DNA from: Acidimicrobiia bacterium
GTDB lineage: Bacteria > Actinomycetota > Acidimicrobiia > Spongiisociales > JAHEDJ01
Direction of reading: 5' to 3'
DNA length: 64,000 nucleotides
Assembly: GCA_029210695.1 (NCBI GenBank)
Contig: JARGFH010000002.1
Location: 1-64,000, forward strand
Part shown: in pieces, positions 1 to 7,952 of the stretch
Layout of the letters: each line of letters starts with the position of its first letter
How positions within the stretch are numbered: the first letter of the stretch is position 1
Translations under genes and position numbers: made by a program
Notes under the pieces: generated by a model
What the model was told of the DNA's origin: nothing
What the model saw: the letters and a program-made list of their open reading frames with translations, nothing else
The model's database searches: none

Positions 1-953
1 AACAACTAGCATCCAAACCCAACCCAAGGTGAGGAATTTCGATGAGCAACCCTGGGGAATTTCAGCGAGCGGCGTCATCTGCAAGGCATTGCAGTTCGCC
101 CCTTCCACCTACTACGCCGCCAAGGCCCGGGTCCCCTCGGCGAGAACGCTGCGGGATCAAGTGTTGATGCCGATCATCCTGGCCCTGTGGCAGGTCAACT
201 TCGAGGTGTACGGGGCCCGCAAGCTGTGGAAGGCAATGCTGCGGGCCGGCCACGACATCGGTCGGGACCAGACCGCCCGTCTCATGGCAGAACTGGGTAT
301 CCGGGGCGTGCGGAAAGGCAGGAAACCCAGGACCACCCGCTCGGATCCCCAAGCGGCCCGACCGCCCGACCTGGTCGACCGTCACTTCGTTGCTGACCGG
401 CCGAACGCTCTGTGGGTGACGGACTTGACGTATGTGGCGACCTGGTCGGGGATGGCGTACGTGTGTTTCATCACCGACGTGTTCAGCCGCATGATCGTGG
501 GCTGGCGGGTCGCTACCCACATGAGAACCAGCATGGTCCTCGACGCATTGGAGATGGCACGATGGTCCCGGGGCACCCGGCTCGAAGGGCTGGTATGCCA
601 CTCGGACGCCGGCAGTCAATATACGTCGATTCGTTACGGGGAGCGGCTCACCGAGCTCGGCGCCGTCCCCTCGATCGGCTCGGTCGCGGACTCACTCGAC
701 AACGCGATGGCCGAGGCGACCAACTCTTTGTACAAGGACGAACTGGTCCGCAACAAGGGGCCGTGGCGCGACGTCGACGAACTCGAACTCGCCACCCTCG
801 AATGGGTGACCTGGTTCAATCGGACTCGGCTCCACGGGGCCCTCGGCGACGTTCCACCCATCGAGCATGAGGAGGCTCACTACGCTCAACTGACCACTAC
901 CGGATGACTTGGAAACCAAACAACCGAGTCTCCATCAAACCCAGGGCGGTTCA
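1..953 (+). mobile_element. IS3-family insertion sequence, right-hand part
   Basis: The window opens inside an IS3-type element. It holds the orfB transposase and, after its stop, a terminal segment ending ...GGGCGGTTCA at about 953, typical of the right end of actinobacterial IS3 elements (TG...CA termini). The base after 953 resumes an interrupted IS21-like istA reading frame on the other strand, which fixes the boundary. The left end and orfA lie outside the window. Confidence 0.8.
29..907 (+). CDS. IS3-family transposase OrfB (DDE recombinase)
   Basis: This is the catalytic half of an IS3-type transposase, which cuts and joins transposon ends. It has an N-terminal HTH_21-like segment (PSTYYAAKAR near residue 26), then the rve integrase core. 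The DDE triad is visible as D in WVTDLTYV, D in CHSDAGSQYTS and E in NAMAEATNSLYKDEL. At 292 aa it is about normal for OrfB. In IS3 elements OrfB is usually made by -1 frameshifting from orfA, so the GTG at 29 is only the open-frame limit. The frame is intact, so the copy may be recent and active. Confidence 0.9.
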   Translation: MRNFDEQPWGISASGVICKALQFAPSTYYAAKARVPSARTLRDQVLMPIILALWQVNFEVYGARKLWKAMLRAGHDIGRDQTARLMAELGIRGVRKGRKPRTTRSDPQAARPPDLVDRHFVADRPNALWVTDLTYVATWSGMAYVCFITDVFSRMIVGWRVATHMRTSMVLDALEMARWSRGTRLEGLVCHSDAGSQYTSIRYGERLTELGAVPSIGSVADSLDNAMAEATNSLYKDELVRNKGPWRDVDELELATLEWVTWFNRTRLHGALGDVPPIEHEEAHYAQLTTTG

Positions 954-1170
954 GACGGACCCGCTCCAGCACCTGGCCGACGAACTCGTCGGTCAACTGG
1001 TCCTCACCGCCGTCACGATCCAAGCCCAGGCCTTCGCCGGCCTCGACGTAGCGGCGGACCGTCTTACGATCCACGCTCACCAGGCGGCTGATCGAGCGCA
1101 GCCCCTCACCACCCAGCCACAACCGCAGAATCTCACGAACTTCAAACACGGGAACCTCCCGGAACGCCAT
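954..1170 (-). pseudogene. IS21-family transposase IstA, N-terminal fragment
   Basis: From the ATG at 1170 the minus strand reads MAFREVPVFEVREILRLW followed by a helix-turn-helix (RSISRLVSVDRKTVRRYV), the standard start of IstA-type transposases. The frame is cut after ...QVLERVR by the IS3 right end at 953. Only about 72 of roughly 400-500 residues remain and no catalytic DDE residues are left, so it cannot transpose. Confidence 0.75.
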
Positions 1171-1247
1171 GCCGCCTCCTAATGGTCCTGTCAATACGAA
1201 CGGCGGCCAGCACAGCATCAACAGCACCGGATCCGGCGGACCCCGGA

Positions 1248-1327
1248 AGGTGGTCCCATCACTGGCGAGCAGGTGGTCCCATCCCCCTGGCGAAACTCAT
1301 CTCAAGGTGGTCCCATCCCGCTGGCGG
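1248..1327. repeat. IS21-type multiple terminal repeats (3 copies)
   Basis: AGGTGGTCCCATC occurs at 1248, 1271 and 1305, each followed after 0-3 bases by CTGGCG(A/G). IS21-family ends carry such multiple direct repeats as transposase-binding sites, and these lie just upstream of the istA fragment as expected. Confidence 0.75.
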
Positions 1328-1335
1328 GCGACACA

Positions 1336-1615
1336 CTCCAAACGGGAGAACCCGGGCGGTATCCCCGGTCCGCAACATCTCGACATGATCGATATGAGAA
1401 CCCCCGGCGATCAACGCCAAGACCAGTGTGAGAAACTTCGATGCTGGATTGGCGCCACCGACCCGGCCCGTCAATTTGACCGTCTGGTCGATCAAAGACT
1501 TCAAACCCAGCCGCGATACCAGGGTCGCTACCGGAAACAACCCGGCGTTCGCCACCAGATTCGGGTCATCAAAAACCGTTTCGACACGATCGAGGTTTGC
1601 TATCGTGGTGCTCAC
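1336..1615 (-). pseudogene. IS1380-family transposase, N-terminal fragment
   Basis: A GTG start at 1615 gives VSTTIANLDRVETVFDDP..., then a run containing RVGGANPASKFLTLVLALIAGGSHIDH and MLRTGDTARVLPF. This is the recognisable beginning of IS1380 transposases. The frame leaves the family at about 1336, where the IS21-like end begins. About 93 residues remain, so it is inactive. Confidence 0.75.
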
Positions 1616-1690
1616 TGAAAGTGCCTTCCGAATCTGGGTATCTGACTGCCTCTGACAGCGTCATTCTCCCAGGTCAGAAGGCATTTTCTA
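1336..1690 (-). mobile_element. IS1380-family element remnant
   Basis: This is the 5' end of an IS1380 element on the minus strand: the start of its transposase (1615 downwards), plus upstream sequence with TGCCTTCTGACCTGGGA near 1667-1690, which resembles IS1380 terminal sequence. The rest was displaced by the IS21-like insertion near 1336. Family assignment rests on the protein; the terminal repeat is a tentative match. Confidence 0.6.
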
Positions 1691-1748
1691 TGTCAATCCC
1701 AACCGTCAGACACCGATCAGACCGGTGGATCCAGGCTAAGCTCTCGGT

Positions 1749-2234
1749 ATGCCTACTTTCGACGTTGTCTCTGAAGTGGACCTCCAGGAGGTTCGCAATG
1801 CTGTTGATCAAGCCGCTCGTGAGACGGCCACCCGGTACGACTTCAAAGGCACTGCCACCACTGTTGTTCTACAGGGCGATGAGATAGTCACCGAATCGTC
1901 GACCGAAGATCGACTGCGGGCCGCGGTCGAGGTCCTCAAAGAGAAGCTCATTCGAAGGACCGTGTCACTCAAATCACTCGGAGGTGGCGAGCCCAAGGAG
2001 GTGGGCGGCGGCCGGTATCGCTCCGTTTTCACTGTGAATCAGGGTATCGCCCAGGATGCGGCTCGCGAGCTCAACAAGCACGTGAAGGGCCTGAAACTAA
2101 AGGTCCAGGTGCAAATCCAAGGAGATCGGTTGCGGATCTCAGGAAAGAAGCGGGACGACCTTCAGGAAGCCATCACCGCCTTGAAAGATCTCGACTACCG
2201 GATACCGCTTCAGTTCATCAACTTCCGCGACTGA
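1749..2234 (+). CDS. yajQ: YajQ-family nucleotide-binding protein
   Basis: This is a complete 161-aa YajQ/UPF0234 protein, opening with the family signature PTFDVVSEVDLQEVRNAVDQ and including ATRYDFKGT and the C-terminal DYRIPLQFINFRD. Homologues bind cyclic di-GMP or nucleic acid and tune transcription; no enzymatic activity is established. It is cytosolic. The 3' end overlaps the convergent ABC exporter gene by 17 bp. The ATG start lies 60 bp beyond the IS1380 remnant, so the promoter must fall in that short gap or in IS sequence. Confidence 0.93.
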   Translation: MPTFDVVSEVDLQEVRNAVDQAARETATRYDFKGTATTVVLQGDEIVTESSTEDRLRAAVEVLKEKLIRRTVSLKSLGGGEPKEVGGGRYRSVFTVNQGIAQDAARELNKHVKGLKLKVQVQIQGDRLRISGKKRDDLQEAITALKDLDYRIPLQFINFRD

Positions 2235-4131
2235 GCTGGGATTCCTCGCCTCGGAACTGTGTCTCGAACAGGTCGGCGTAGAGACCGCCCTTCTCTAGGA
2301 GCGCTCGATGGTTGCCCTGTTCGACCAGCCGCCCACCATCGATCACGAGGATGCGGTCGGCGGCCAGGATCGTAGACAGACGATGTGCGATCACCACGGA
2401 TGTCCTGCCCTTCATCACCCGTTCTAGCGCCTCCTGGATCAGTGCTTCGGATTGTGAGTCGAGGTGCGAGGTCGCTTCGTCGAGAATGAGGATCCGCGGG
2501 TCCTTGAGGATCACTCTGGCCAGCGCCAGGCGTTGCTTCTCACCTCCCGACAACCGGTAGCCGCGCTCACCGACGACGGTCTCGAACCCATCCGGGAGAT
2601 CGGCGATGAAGTCATAGATGTTGGCAGCCCTGGTGGCGGCTTCGATTTCGGTCGCAGTAGCTTCCGGACGGGCGTAAGCCAGATTGGCGGCGATCGAGTC
2701 GTGGAACAGGTAGGACTCCTGGGTGACAACTCCAATGGCATCTGCGAGCGTGTCGAGCGTCAGGTTCCGGATGTCGTGCCCATCGATCTCGATCGCTCCC
2801 GTCGTCACATCGTAGATGCGGGGCAGCAGGTAGCTCATGGTCGTTTTGCCGGCTCCGCTCCGCCCGACCAGCGCCACGAGTTCCCCGGGAGCAACGTCAA
2901 ACGAGATCCGCTCGATCGCCCACTCTCTGGTGGCCACCATTGCGGTCTCAGGAATCGACTGCTCGAAGGTAGCACCCCGGCCAAATCGCTTCACCTGGGT
3001 CAGACCCTCCGGTCCGTCGGATTGATAACGAAACGACACGTCGTTGAACCGGATGGCACCTTCGACGTGGTCAAGGTGAACGGCTCCGTCTGCCTGCCGG
3101 ATTTCCTGGGGTAGGTCGATCACCTCGAATACCCGTTCGAATGAGACCAGCGACGTGGCGAACTCGACCCGGGCGTTGGACAGCGCGGAGAGCGGACCGT
3201 ATAGCTGGGCCAGGAGCGCCGAGAACATCACGACCACACCGATTTTCAGATCGCCGTTGATGACGAGCCAGCCTCCCACCCAGAACACTGCCGCCGTCCC
3301 GACCGCGCCGACCAGCCCAAGGGCGGCGAAGAACCATCTTCCGATCAAGGCCCGCCGAACTCCGAGATCTCGCACTGCGGCAGCTTCCGTGTTGAAGCGG
3401 ACCTGCTCGTCGTCACTCCGATTGAAGAGCTTGACGAGTAGCGCTCCGCTCACGTTGAACGTCTCCTGCAAGATGGCCGACATCGAGGCGTTGTGTTCCA
3501 TCTGAGCTTCCGCCACGCGTCGAAGGATCTTGGCCACGCCCCGCGCCGGCAGCACGAACAGCGGAAGTGCGGCGATGGCCAATAGCGTCAGACGCCACTC
3601 GGCTTGCAGCATGACGACGAGGATGAACACCACAGAGATCACATTCGAGGCGATCGTGATGAACGTGCCGGTCACTGCCTGCTGCGCTCCGACTACGTCG
3701 TTGTTGATGCGAGAGATCAGCTCACCGGTGCGGGTGGCCGTGAAGAAGCGCAACGACATCCCCTGGATGTGTGCGAACAGTTCCCGCCGCAGGTCGAAGA
3801 TGATCCCCTCCCCTGCTCTGGCACTGAGCCAGCGCTGCAGGGTGCCGAGGACTGCATTGACCAGAGGCACCGCGATCATCCCGGCGCCGAGCCACGACAG
3901 CAGTGCCAGGTCCCGGTTCGGTATCGCATCGTCGACGAGAAACCGAATGAGGATCGGCGGAACGACACTCAGCGCCGAGATCACCACGATCGTGCCGAGT
4001 ACACCAACGATCCAGGTCTGATAGGGACGCCCGTATGCGAAGACTCTGCGCAGAAGGGCGCGATCGACCTGCGGGCGGTCCTGGTTTTCGTCGTAGGTCA
4101 GCCGGGCGTACCAGCCCCCGGAGTGGAAAAT
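2218..4131 (-). CDS. ABC exporter, fused permease-ATPase (probable ATT start)
   Basis: This is a type-I ABC half-transporter of about 637 aa. An N-terminal six-helix membrane domain (residues about 50-370, opening ALSVVPPILIRFLVDDAIP) precedes a nucleotide-binding domain with Walker A GRSGAGKT, signature LSGGEKQR, Walker B ILILDEATSHLD and switch histidine IAHRL. Substrate (lipid, drug or peptide) cannot be read from sequence. The first ATG/GTG/TTG in frame is a GTG at 3987, which would cut into the first membrane helix. The frame runs upstream 48 more sensible codons (GGWYARLTYDENQDRPQVDRA) to an ATT at 4129-4131, preceded by AGGGAG at a 6-nt spacing. I take ATT as the start. Confidence 0.88.
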   Translation of the reverse strand: MFHSGGWYARLTYDENQDRPQVDRALLRRVFAYGRPYQTWIVGVLGTIVVISALSVVPPILIRFLVDDAIPNRDLALLSWLGAGMIAVPLVNAVLGTLQRWLSARAGEGIIFDLRRELFAHIQGMSLRFFTATRTGELISRINNDVVGAQQAVTGTFITIASNVISVVFILVVMLQAEWRLTLLAIAALPLFVLPARGVAKILRRVAEAQMEHNASMSAILQETFNVSGALLVKLFNRSDDEQVRFNTEAAAVRDLGVRRALIGRWFFAALGLVGAVGTAAVFWVGGWLVINGDLKIGVVVMFSALLAQLYGPLSALSNARVEFATSLVSFERVFEVIDLPQEIRQADGAVHLDHVEGAIRFNDVSFRYQSDGPEGLTQVKRFGRGATFEQSIPETAMVATREWAIERISFDVAPGELVALVGRSGAGKTTMSYLLPRIYDVTTGAIEIDGHDIRNLTLDTLADAIGVVTQESYLFHDSIAANLAYARPEATATEIEAATRAANIYDFIADLPDGFETVVGERGYRLSGGEKQRLALARVILKDPRILILDEATSHLDSQSEALIQEALERVMKGRTSVVIAHRLSTILAADRILVIDGGRLVEQGNHRALLEKGGLYADLFETQFRGEESQLSRGS

Positions 4132-4183
4132 GCCTATCTCCCTGGTTGCTCGGCATAGAGACTAGGCCGGCACCTCCGTCTAC

Positions 4184-4975
4184 CTATCCTTCGGCGGCGG
4201 CAGGCGCAGCCTGGCCGTCAGCCGGCAGCAGAGAGTCGGCGCCGGTGGACGTGGTCACGGTGGCGAGCGGAATCATCGCCGAGGCCATCTCGAGAGCCAT
4301 CTTGGAGTCGACCTGCGATCGATGAAACAGCTCATACTGGTAATCACCGGGAATCCAGGCCAGAGTCTCGTCACCGCCGGACATGAGCCGCCAGGCTACC
4401 AAGCCGGCGAACGCGACGGTTTCGCAGGAATCAAAATCCCGGTTGTCGAATCGCTCGCATCCGGACTTCTCGGGATCCGGATAGGTCACCCAGAGCACGC
4501 CGTACTGACCGACCGTCCGGCTGATCGTGTATGGCTCCGCCGTCCACATACCGAATGCCGCGATGAAATCGTCGGACAGGCTCCCATCCCCGTCGAAGAG
4601 GAGTTGTGAAGAGACGAATTCGATGTCGTCGGGAAGAAACTCGGGAAAGGCAATCCCGGGTAGTGCGCCGACGATTTCGGTGCGGGCCGCCTGCACGAAC
4701 TTGTCCCCGGCCTCCCTGCGTTTCCACACAGCCTGAATCGTTTCTTCGGGAGCAACCGGGTCGGGGGCAAGGAAGTCGTTGGACCAGGCCACCTCTGAGA
4801 CCGGCCGCAGCGTGGGTGCCGGTTCCGTTGACACCGTCGTCTTGCCCTCGCCGGCGGTTCGCTCACCGATCCAGTGGTTGGTCGCCTCGCCGACGTTGGA
4901 TAACGGGTTCTCAGAGCACGCGGTGGCAAACATCGCGCAGGCGACGAGCAACATGAATATCCCTCGACTCGTCAT
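4184..4975 (-). CDS. Putative lipoprotein of unknown function
   Basis: The 263-aa product begins with a hydrophobic signal ending in the lipobox FATAC at residue about 19, so it should be lipid-anchored outside the membrane. The mature part is acidic with no recognised domain; four cysteines (two in KSGCERFDNRDFDSCETV) could form a disulfide. The ATG at 4975 is chosen because GGAGG lies just upstream; longer frames have no such site. It follows the ABC exporter gene on the same strand but is upstream of it by 52 bp, so the two may be co-transcribed. Confidence 0.75.
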   Translation of the reverse strand: MTSRGIFMLLVACAMFATACSENPLSNVGEATNHWIGERTAGEGKTTVSTEPAPTLRPVSEVAWSNDFLAPDPVAPEETIQAVWKRREAGDKFVQAARTEIVGALPGIAFPEFLPDDIEFVSSQLLFDGDGSLSDDFIAAFGMWTAEPYTISRTVGQYGVLWVTYPDPEKSGCERFDNRDFDSCETVAFAGLVAWRLMSGGDETLAWIPGDYQYELFHRSQVDSKMALEMASAMIPLATVTTSTGADSLLPADGQAAPAAAEG

Positions 4976-5046
4976 GACCCCCCTCCACCTGGAGGATATA
5001 CCCGGTCGTCTACAGTACAGACGCTCCCGGATTGCGAGAAGTTCCC

Positions 5047-5793
5047 ATGTTGTCCGTCTACGCCGAGTCCTTCTCCCCGTCACTCGACACTGCCGTCTCA
5101 CATGCTTTGCTGCGAATGGTGGCCGACGGCGACTGCGGTGAATCTCTGCGCTTGTATCGACCAGATGATGTCGTCGCCTTCGGCAAGCGAGACGTGGTAA
5201 CCCACGGATTCCTCCAGGCAGTTGAGTCGGCGGGGAAGGCGGGTTTCGATTCGATCATCCGGTTGGCCGGCGGGCGGGCTGCCGTCTTCCATCGCGACAC
5301 AGTTGCCTTCGCCTGGACCATGCCCGCACCATCGCCTCGCGCCGGCATCAACGAGCGGTTCGAGCGCTTGTCGGATCTCCTGCTGGGCGCCTTCCGAGCG
5401 CTCGGGGCCGACGCCCGAATCGGCGAGGTCCCCGGCGAGTACTGCCCGGGCGAATTCAGCATCAACCTCGGCGGTAGGTCCAAGGTCATGGGTGTCGGTC
5501 AACGACTGATCGCCGGAGCGGCACACCTTGGCGGCGTGATCGTCGTCGATCGAGGTGACCGGATCGCGGAGGTTCTCGTCCCGGTCTATCGCGATCTCGG
5601 CCTCGAGTGGGACCCCGGCACATCCGGTGACCTGGCTTCCGGTGTCCCCGGTCTCACCTGGCCACAGGTTCACGAGGCAGTGCTGGGATCATTCGCGGAG
5701 ATCGCCGACATTGCCCCGGCGGCCATCCCGGCTGCGGTGCTGGCCCGAGCCAAAGGGTTAGAGCCGGCGCATGCAGTAGGCAATAGGCAATAG
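5047..5793 (+). CDS. Lipoate-protein ligase A / octanoyltransferase-like protein
   Basis: This is a biotin/lipoate A/B ligase-fold protein of about 248 aa. RLAGGRAAVFHRDTVAFAW matches the substrate-loop signature of LplA proteins, and GRSKVMGVGQRL carries the conserved lysine. The family attaches lipoate or octanoate to E2 and GcvH proteins; whether this is a ligase or a transferase cannot be told. The ATG at 5047 is preferred to the TTG at 5032. The last codons (AVGNRQ-stop) are made of a 7-bp tandem repeat, so the native C-terminus was probably altered by repeat growth. Confidence 0.8.
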   Translation: MLSVYAESFSPSLDTAVSHALLRMVADGDCGESLRLYRPDDVVAFGKRDVVTHGFLQAVESAGKAGFDSIIRLAGGRAAVFHRDTVAFAWTMPAPSPRAGINERFERLSDLLLGAFRALGADARIGEVPGEYCPGEFSINLGGRSKVMGVGQRLIAGAAHLGGVIVVDRGDRIAEVLVPVYRDLGLEWDPGTSGDLASGVPGLTWPQVHEAVLGSFAEIADIAPAAIPAAVLARAKGLEPAHAVGNRQ

Positions 5794-5800
5794 GCCTACT
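5773..5800. repeat. Heptanucleotide tandem repeat at convergent gene ends
   Basis: GCAGTAG, GCAATAG, GCAATAG run from 5773 to 5793 and are followed by the inverted unit GCCTACT. The array supplies the stop codon of the lipoate ligase gene (TAG at 5791), and the inverted unit supplies the stop of the facing gene (5796-5798). Confidence 0.85.
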
Positions 5801-6716
5801 TGGCAACGCTCACGAACTCGAACGTGTATTTCTCGTACGTCGTCTCGTTCTTGACCTTGACGACAAATGCTTTGCCGGCCGGCGCCGTCGGGAACTCGAC
5901 TCTGACCCAATATGCCCCCTCGGCATTGGCTACGGTCGAGCCTGAGCCGTAGTCGGAAAGAACGAGAATGGTCGTGCCGGGTGCAGCAGTGCCGGAGTAC
6001 TCGTCGTAGGGAGGGATCTCGGCGCATTCACCGTATGTGGCGTAGGCCGTGAAGACCCACTCAGACGGCGGAGCCTCCGGCTTGGTGGTGGTCGTCGTCT
6101 CGGGCGGGTCGTAGAAGACGACGATGGCAGCCTCGGACGTATTGCCCGCGGCATCGGTGGCAGAGAATGAGGCTTTGTTGCCGCCCGCTCCCAGGATCAG
6201 GACAATCGACCACTCGCCATCCTCAGAAACGGTCGCCTCGTACGGGCCGGCCATCACGATGGCGCCCGGTTCGGTGCGCCCCGCGAAGGCGACGGCCGTG
6301 TCCTTCAGGTGCTCTCCGTCGGCCGGTGAGGTCACCACGAGTTCGGGAGGTACGGTGTCCGGCGGTGCGACCGGCGGGATCTCACCGCTCTGCTCGATTG
6401 GCCCCGGCTCTCCACCTTCGGGTGGAACGGATGGGATGGCGGCCACTGTGGTCACAGTGGCCGGCTCGGTCGTCGACGTGCTCGCCACCGTGGTCGGCGT
6501 CGTTTCAGCGGTTTCCGCCTCATCAGATGCAAACATGTTGGTCTGGAACACCGTCAGACCAACGATGATGACCAGACCGAAGGCGCCTGCGAACGACAAA
6601 ACCTTGGGGAACAGCGGAAGCGGCCCGGGCGACGAGGTCATCATGAGCAGCGGATGACCGGATATGCTCGACTTGAGTCCGTCCGCCGCCCGCCCCGCTC
6701 TCTGATCTAGGTTCAT
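5796..6716 (-). CDS. Membrane-anchored protein with two Ig-like domains, likely partner (anti-sigma-like) of the ECF sigma factor
   Basis: The 306-aa protein has a cytoplasmic N-terminus of about 40 residues, one membrane helix (SFAGAFGLVIIVGLTVF), a Thr/Pro-rich linker and two extracytoplasmic Ig-like domains (about 118-205 and 213-306). The first includes ELVVTSPADGEHL and GEWSIVLILGAGGN; the second includes PPYDEYSGTAAPGTTI. Both domains are clearly homologous to repeats in the protein at 17108-18466. The ATG overlaps the sigma factor stop (ATGA), so the two are translationally coupled. The topology suits an anti-sigma factor sensing the envelope, but no known anti-sigma domain is recognised in the short N-terminus. 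Confidence 0.8.
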   Translation of the reverse strand: MNLDQRAGRAADGLKSSISGHPLLMMTSSPGPLPLFPKVLSFAGAFGLVIIVGLTVFQTNMFASDEAETAETTPTTVASTSTTEPATVTTVAAIPSVPPEGGEPGPIEQSGEIPPVAPPDTVPPELVVTSPADGEHLKDTAVAFAGRTEPGAIVMAGPYEATVSEDGEWSIVLILGAGGNKASFSATDAAGNTSEAAIVVFYDPPETTTTTKPEAPPSEWVFTAYATYGECAEIPPYDEYSGTAAPGTTILVLSDYGSGSTVANAEGAYWVRVEFPTAPAGKAFVVKVKNETTYEKYTFEFVSVAK

Positions 6717-7228
6717 TCCGGCACCACCAGTCGGTCGGCGAGGTTCTTCCTACCTTTGTGGAGGTGGACCTTGGCGGTGCTGGCCGTACAGCCGAGAATC
6801 TCCGCAACTTCGGCCACGGGCCGGTCCTCGAGATAGTGCAATGCAATGGCCTGGGCCTGCCGCTTCGGCAATGATCGGACGGCCCGCCAGAAGTCCGCGT
6901 CGGCCGGCTCGAGCTCCGGCAGCGGGATCTGGCGGTCCAACGCCACTCGCGCCAATGCTCGTGCTTCCGCCGCCTTCCGACGGTAGAGAGACACGGATTT
7001 GTTCGAAACGACTCGGCGCACCCAGGCACCGGGAGCTTCATAACGCCCGACCTTCTCCCATTGCTGGTGTGCCGTCATGAAAGCATCCTGCGCCAGATCC
7101 TCCGCCGCCAGCCGACTCCCGGACAGGGCGTAGGCGAGTCCGACAACGGCCCTGAACTCACGCTGATAAAACACGTCGAACCGTTCCGGCCGTGCAATGA
7201 CCTGCATGTCGTTCACGTGCCGCACCAC
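6713..7228 (-). CDS. ECF-type RNA polymerase sigma factor
   Basis: This is a 171-aa group-4 sigma-70 factor. The sigma2 region is FYQREFRAVVGLAYALSG...AEDLAQDAFMTAHQQW and the sigma4 region is LPKRQAQAIALHYLEDRPVAEVAEILGCTASTAKVHLHKGR. It would direct RNA polymerase to a small regulon. It resembles the SigE/SigM-like factors common in actinobacteria. The GTG at 7228 has GAGAGAGG upstream; an ATG at 7207 is an alternative. The membrane partner gene overlaps its stop. A promoter motif shared with the gene at 17108 lies 50-82 bp upstream, implying autoregulation. Confidence 0.92.
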   Translation of the reverse strand: MVRHVNDMQVIARPERFDVFYQREFRAVVGLAYALSGSRLAAEDLAQDAFMTAHQQWEKVGRYEAPGAWVRRVVSNKSVSLYRRKAAEARALARVALDRQIPLPELEPADADFWRAVRSLPKRQAQAIALHYLEDRPVAEVAEILGCTASTAKVHLHKGRKNLADRLVVPE

Positions 7229-7279
7229 GCGGTACGCCTCTCTCTCGTCGCATTACTTCCCTACGGGTCGTGACACCCT

Positions 7280-7310
7280 TAACTCGTATCGGCGTCGAGA
7301 AAGGTTTACC
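7280..7310 (-). promoter_or_regulatory. Putative ECF-sigma promoter of the sigma factor operon
   Basis: On the minus strand GGTAAACCTTTCT is followed after 11 nt by CGAGTTA. The same two blocks with the same spacing occur upstream of the Ig-repeat gene at 17108. The bipartite form suits an ECF promoter (-35 around AAACCTTTC, -10 around CGAGTTA), about 50 bp before the sigma start codon. Confidence 0.6.
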
Positions 7311-7394
7311 TAACGGAATTGACCGGCCCGGCAGGCGCTCACCGTTCTAGCCACCCGTTTTTCCGCAGGTTCTGAGTCGGCGTACCATTCGCCC

Positions 7395-7895
7395 ATGGAG
7401 TTTGTTCTCGGCGCGGCATCGGTGCGGCGCGTGGGAGTGTTGCGATTCCCGGTCTCAATTGTCGAGGGTGAGGATGGGCACGTGCTCGCCCGCCTTGGCC
7501 GGGGCGGATGGTTCAAGGTGTTCTTCGGCAGGGGCCGCCGGGTTGAGCTCCCCGACGGGACTGCCTGGCGGGTGACGGCGACTGGAGCCGGTTCCTGCAT
7601 AGTGCCCATGGTGACGTGCTCGGGCGGCAAGCTGGCGGTGGCCGCACCTCACGGGAAACGGTCCTACGGCATAAACGGCCGCGCCTATGCCTACAACATC
7701 TACCCGGCTAGCCAAGCCGGTTTGCGCAGATGGTCGCTCCGGGAGCACGAAACCGAACTCGGCAGGTTCGGCTCGCACTCCATGTATGCCAGCCACCCGA
7801 TACCGCTCGCAACCGCGCTGCTGTGCTTTACCCTGATCAGGTACGGCGTACCCGGAGACGCCGATCTCGGGGTCCCCGGGTTCCGCTGGGGATGA
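7395..7895 (+). CDS. Conserved hypothetical protein, beta-rich
   Basis: The 166-aa predicted protein has no membrane segment or signal. It alternates short hydrophobic strands with glycines (GWFKVFFGRGRRVELPDGTAWRV), recalling tubby/LURP-one-like beta-barrel proteins, but I cannot assign a family with confidence. A hydrophobic stretch near the end (IPLATALLCFTLIRYG) could be a buried helix. It lies 57 bp upstream of the AroQ fusion gene on the same strand. Coding is supported by an ATG start and a normal codon pattern; the opposite strand is also open, so the call is moderate. Confidence 0.55.
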   Translation: MEFVLGAASVRRVGVLRFPVSIVEGEDGHVLARLGRGGWFKVFFGRGRRVELPDGTAWRVTATGAGSCIVPMVTCSGGKLAVAAPHGKRSYGINGRAYAYNIYPASQAGLRRWSLREHETELGRFGSHSMYASHPIPLATALLCFTLIRYGVPGDADLGVPGFRWG

Positions 7896-7952
7896 CCTCC
7901 CGAGGTCCGCACGGCAGCCTTCACCTGCAACGGCCGGTAGCCTGTTCTCACC

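Larger units (their letters stand above)
954..1335 (-). mobile_element. IS21-like element, left-end remnant
   Basis: This is the residue of an IS21-family element. It carries the first part of istA on the minus strand and, upstream of it, three copies of the terminal repeat GGTGGTCCCATC...CTGGCG. Its inner part is displaced by the IS3 element at 953, and its outer end abuts an interrupted IS1380 transposase near 1336. The exact outer boundary is uncertain by a few bases. Confidence 0.65.

Noticed and set aside
62-619. Open frame opposite the IS3 transposase
   Set aside because: It is the antisense shadow of a gene with clear DDE motifs and has no protein-like features.
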